Positions 5,362-6,340 of a DNA stretch of 6,340 nucleotides are shown here, piece after piece. The stretch lies in assembly GCA_041568335.1 (NCBI GenBank), contig JBFFZZ010000182.1, forward strand, positions 1 to 6,340, in the 5' to 3' direction. The notes under the pieces are model-generated. The model did not search any database. It was given only the letters and a program-made list of their open reading frames with translations, and was not told where the DNA came from. The translations under genes and the position numbers were made by a program. Source of the DNA: WVWW01 sp041568335. Its GTDB lineage: Bacteria > Acidobacteriota > Polarisedimenticolia > Polarisedimenticolales > Polarisedimenticolaceae. Position 1 is the stretch's first letter, and each line of letters begins with the position of its first letter.

Positions 5362-6340
5362 CGAAGCAGAAACCCGGCGCTCAGCGGATCGGCGGGGTCG
5401 ATCAGGAATTCGTGGCGCCCGGTAATGAACGCGGTGCCGTCGACCTCGGGGATCACCGCGTCGTAAGCGCCCTGCCGGGTCGTGGCGGCCACGATACCGC
5501 CGAATCGGGTCCCGATCACGCTCTCGAAGACGACCCGTTGGCCGGTTTCGATCTCACCGCGGGCGTGGTGCAACGCCAGGCGGGCGCTGACGCTGGTGCC
5601 GGTGGGCGATCGATCGACTTCACCGTCCGCGAAGATGCAAGTGTTGCGGCCGAACGAGTCGGATTGCTCGGGCGGGCCGGTGAACACCACGCCGTACAGG
5701 AAACCCAGGTCTTCCTCGAACGGGTGCTCGATCGTCTCGGTCTTGACGATGGCTTGCTTGATCGCCCGCGCCTTTTCAATGGCCGCGCCGAGGTGCTCGG
5801 GATCACAGATCAACCCGACGCTCGCCGCCTCAACGTAGGCGTAGAACGCGCCGCCAAAGGCCAGGTCGTAGCGGACCTCCCCGAGATCCTCGACCTCGAT
5901 ACGCCGATCGAGCTTCGCGGCGAACGACGGGACGTTCCGGAAACGCACGCGCCCCGCGCGCCCGTTCTCCACCGCGATCCAGGCCTCCACGAACCCTGCG
6001 GGCGTGTCGATGCCGATGCGCGTTTCCGGCTCGCTCACCTCGACCATGCCCGTCTCGGCCGCGAGTGTCGCCAGTGCGATGATCCCATGCCCGCACATCG
6101 TGCTGTAGCCGGCGTTGTGCATGAACAAGACCGCAAGATCGGCGGCGGAGCTGACCGGCGGGGTCACGATGCCACCGTACATGTCGGCGTGCCCGCGCGG
6201 CTCCCACATCAGGGCGCGGCGCAGCGTCTCGAGGTGCGTCTCGGCCCATCGCCGCTTCTGCAACAAGGTCTCCCCGGGGATCTTGGGCGCACCGGAGAGG
6301 ACCACGCGAACCGGCTCCCCCGCGGTGTGCAGGTCGATCG
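5358..6340 (-). CDS. Proline racemase-fold enzyme, probable trans-3-hydroxy-L-proline dehydratase (5' end outside window)
   Basis: There are 326 complete codons visible. The frame is open to the right edge, and the residues before the in-frame GTG at 6305 (IDLHTAGEPVR) are the conserved N-terminus of the family, so the true start lies just beyond base 6340. The first catalytic cysteine is present in MCGHG (C codon 6093-6095). At the second catalytic site the motif reads DRSPTGT instead of DRSPCGT (Thr codon 5601-5603). In this superfamily Cys/Cys enzymes racemise proline or epimerise 4-hydroxyproline, while Cys/Thr enzymes such as human L3HYPDH dehydrate trans-3-hydroxy-L-proline to delta1-pyrroline-2-carboxylate (EC 4.2.1.77). 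GGAFYAYVEAASVGL is also conserved. No signal peptide is seen in the visible part, so it is probably cytoplasmic. The product is normally reduced to proline by a separate reductase, not present here. The gene is coupled to the downstream VWA gene by ATGA. Confidence 0.88.
   Translation of the reverse strand, partial: IDLHTAGEPVRVVLSGAPKIPGETLLQKRRWAETHLETLRRALMWEPRGHADMYGGIVTPPVSSAADLAVLFMHNAGYSTMCGHGIIALATLAAETGMVEVSEPETRIGIDTPAGFVEAWIAVENGRAGRVRFRNVPSFAAKLDRRIEVEDLGEVRYDLAFGGAFYAYVEAASVGLICDPEHLGAAIEKARAIKQAIVKTETIEHPFEEDLGFLYGVVFTGPPEQSDSFGRNTCIFADGEVDRSPTGTSVSARLALHHARGEIETGQRVVFESVIGTRFGGIVAATTRQGAYDAVIPEVDGTAFITGRHEFLIDPADPLSAGFLLR

Noticed and set aside
4690..5466. Plus-strand frame of 258 codons opposite the VWA gene
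   Set aside because: No recognisable domain or start context; it spans the ATGA junction of two real minus-strand genes.
6303..6305. GTG at 6305 as the start of the dehydratase
   Set aside because: The frame stays open to the window edge and the preceding codons give IDLHTAGEPVR, the conserved family N-terminus, so the start is outside the window.
5358..6340. Proline racemase or 4-hydroxyproline 2-epimerase
   Set aside because: Both need the second catalytic Cys, which is Thr here (DRSPTGT).

Overview
This GC-rich window (roughly two thirds G+C by eye) comes from a bacterium with densely packed, translationally overlapping genes. The gene content points to Acidobacteriota or a similar soil or sediment lineage. 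It includes a secreted VWA-like protein of the 'VWFA-related domain' type (TIGR03436, best known from Acidobacteria) and a CRTAC/ASPIC-UnbV beta-propeller lipoprotein. The phylum call is inference from family distribution, not from a marker gene.

Layout: (1) Bases 1-249, minus strand: N-terminal 83 codons of a secreted M20-type metallopeptidase that runs off the left edge. (2) Bases 250-342: a 93-bp divergent promoter region. (3) Bases 343-3565, plus strand: three tightly coupled genes. These are a secreted DUF1223 thioredoxin-like protein, a TPR protein (ATGA overlap) and a CRTAC-type lipoprotein with seven calcium-binding propeller motifs and a C-terminal ASPIC/UnbV domain (GTGA overlap). 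(4) Bases 3559-6340, minus strand: a proline racemase-fold enzyme with a Cys-to-Thr change typical of trans-3-hydroxy-L-proline dehydratase (5' end outside the window), followed by the VWA-like secreted protein (ATGA overlap). The two operons converge and their stop regions overlap by 7 bp, with an 8-bp inverted repeat at the junction.

How the genes may work together: all three plus-strand products carry export signals (weak for the TPR protein) and are probably made together, which suggests an envelope module of a redox-active protein, a scaffold and a surface lipoprotein. The minus-strand pair joins a cytoplasmic hydroxyproline catabolic step to a secreted VWA-like protein. With the secreted peptidase at the left edge, this fits a protein- or peptide-degrading lifestyle, but that link is inference.

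No tRNA, rRNA, CRISPR array, insertion sequence or attachment site was seen. All genes read through without internal frameshifts. The most promising undescribed feature is the coupled DUF1223-TPR-CRTAC cassette.
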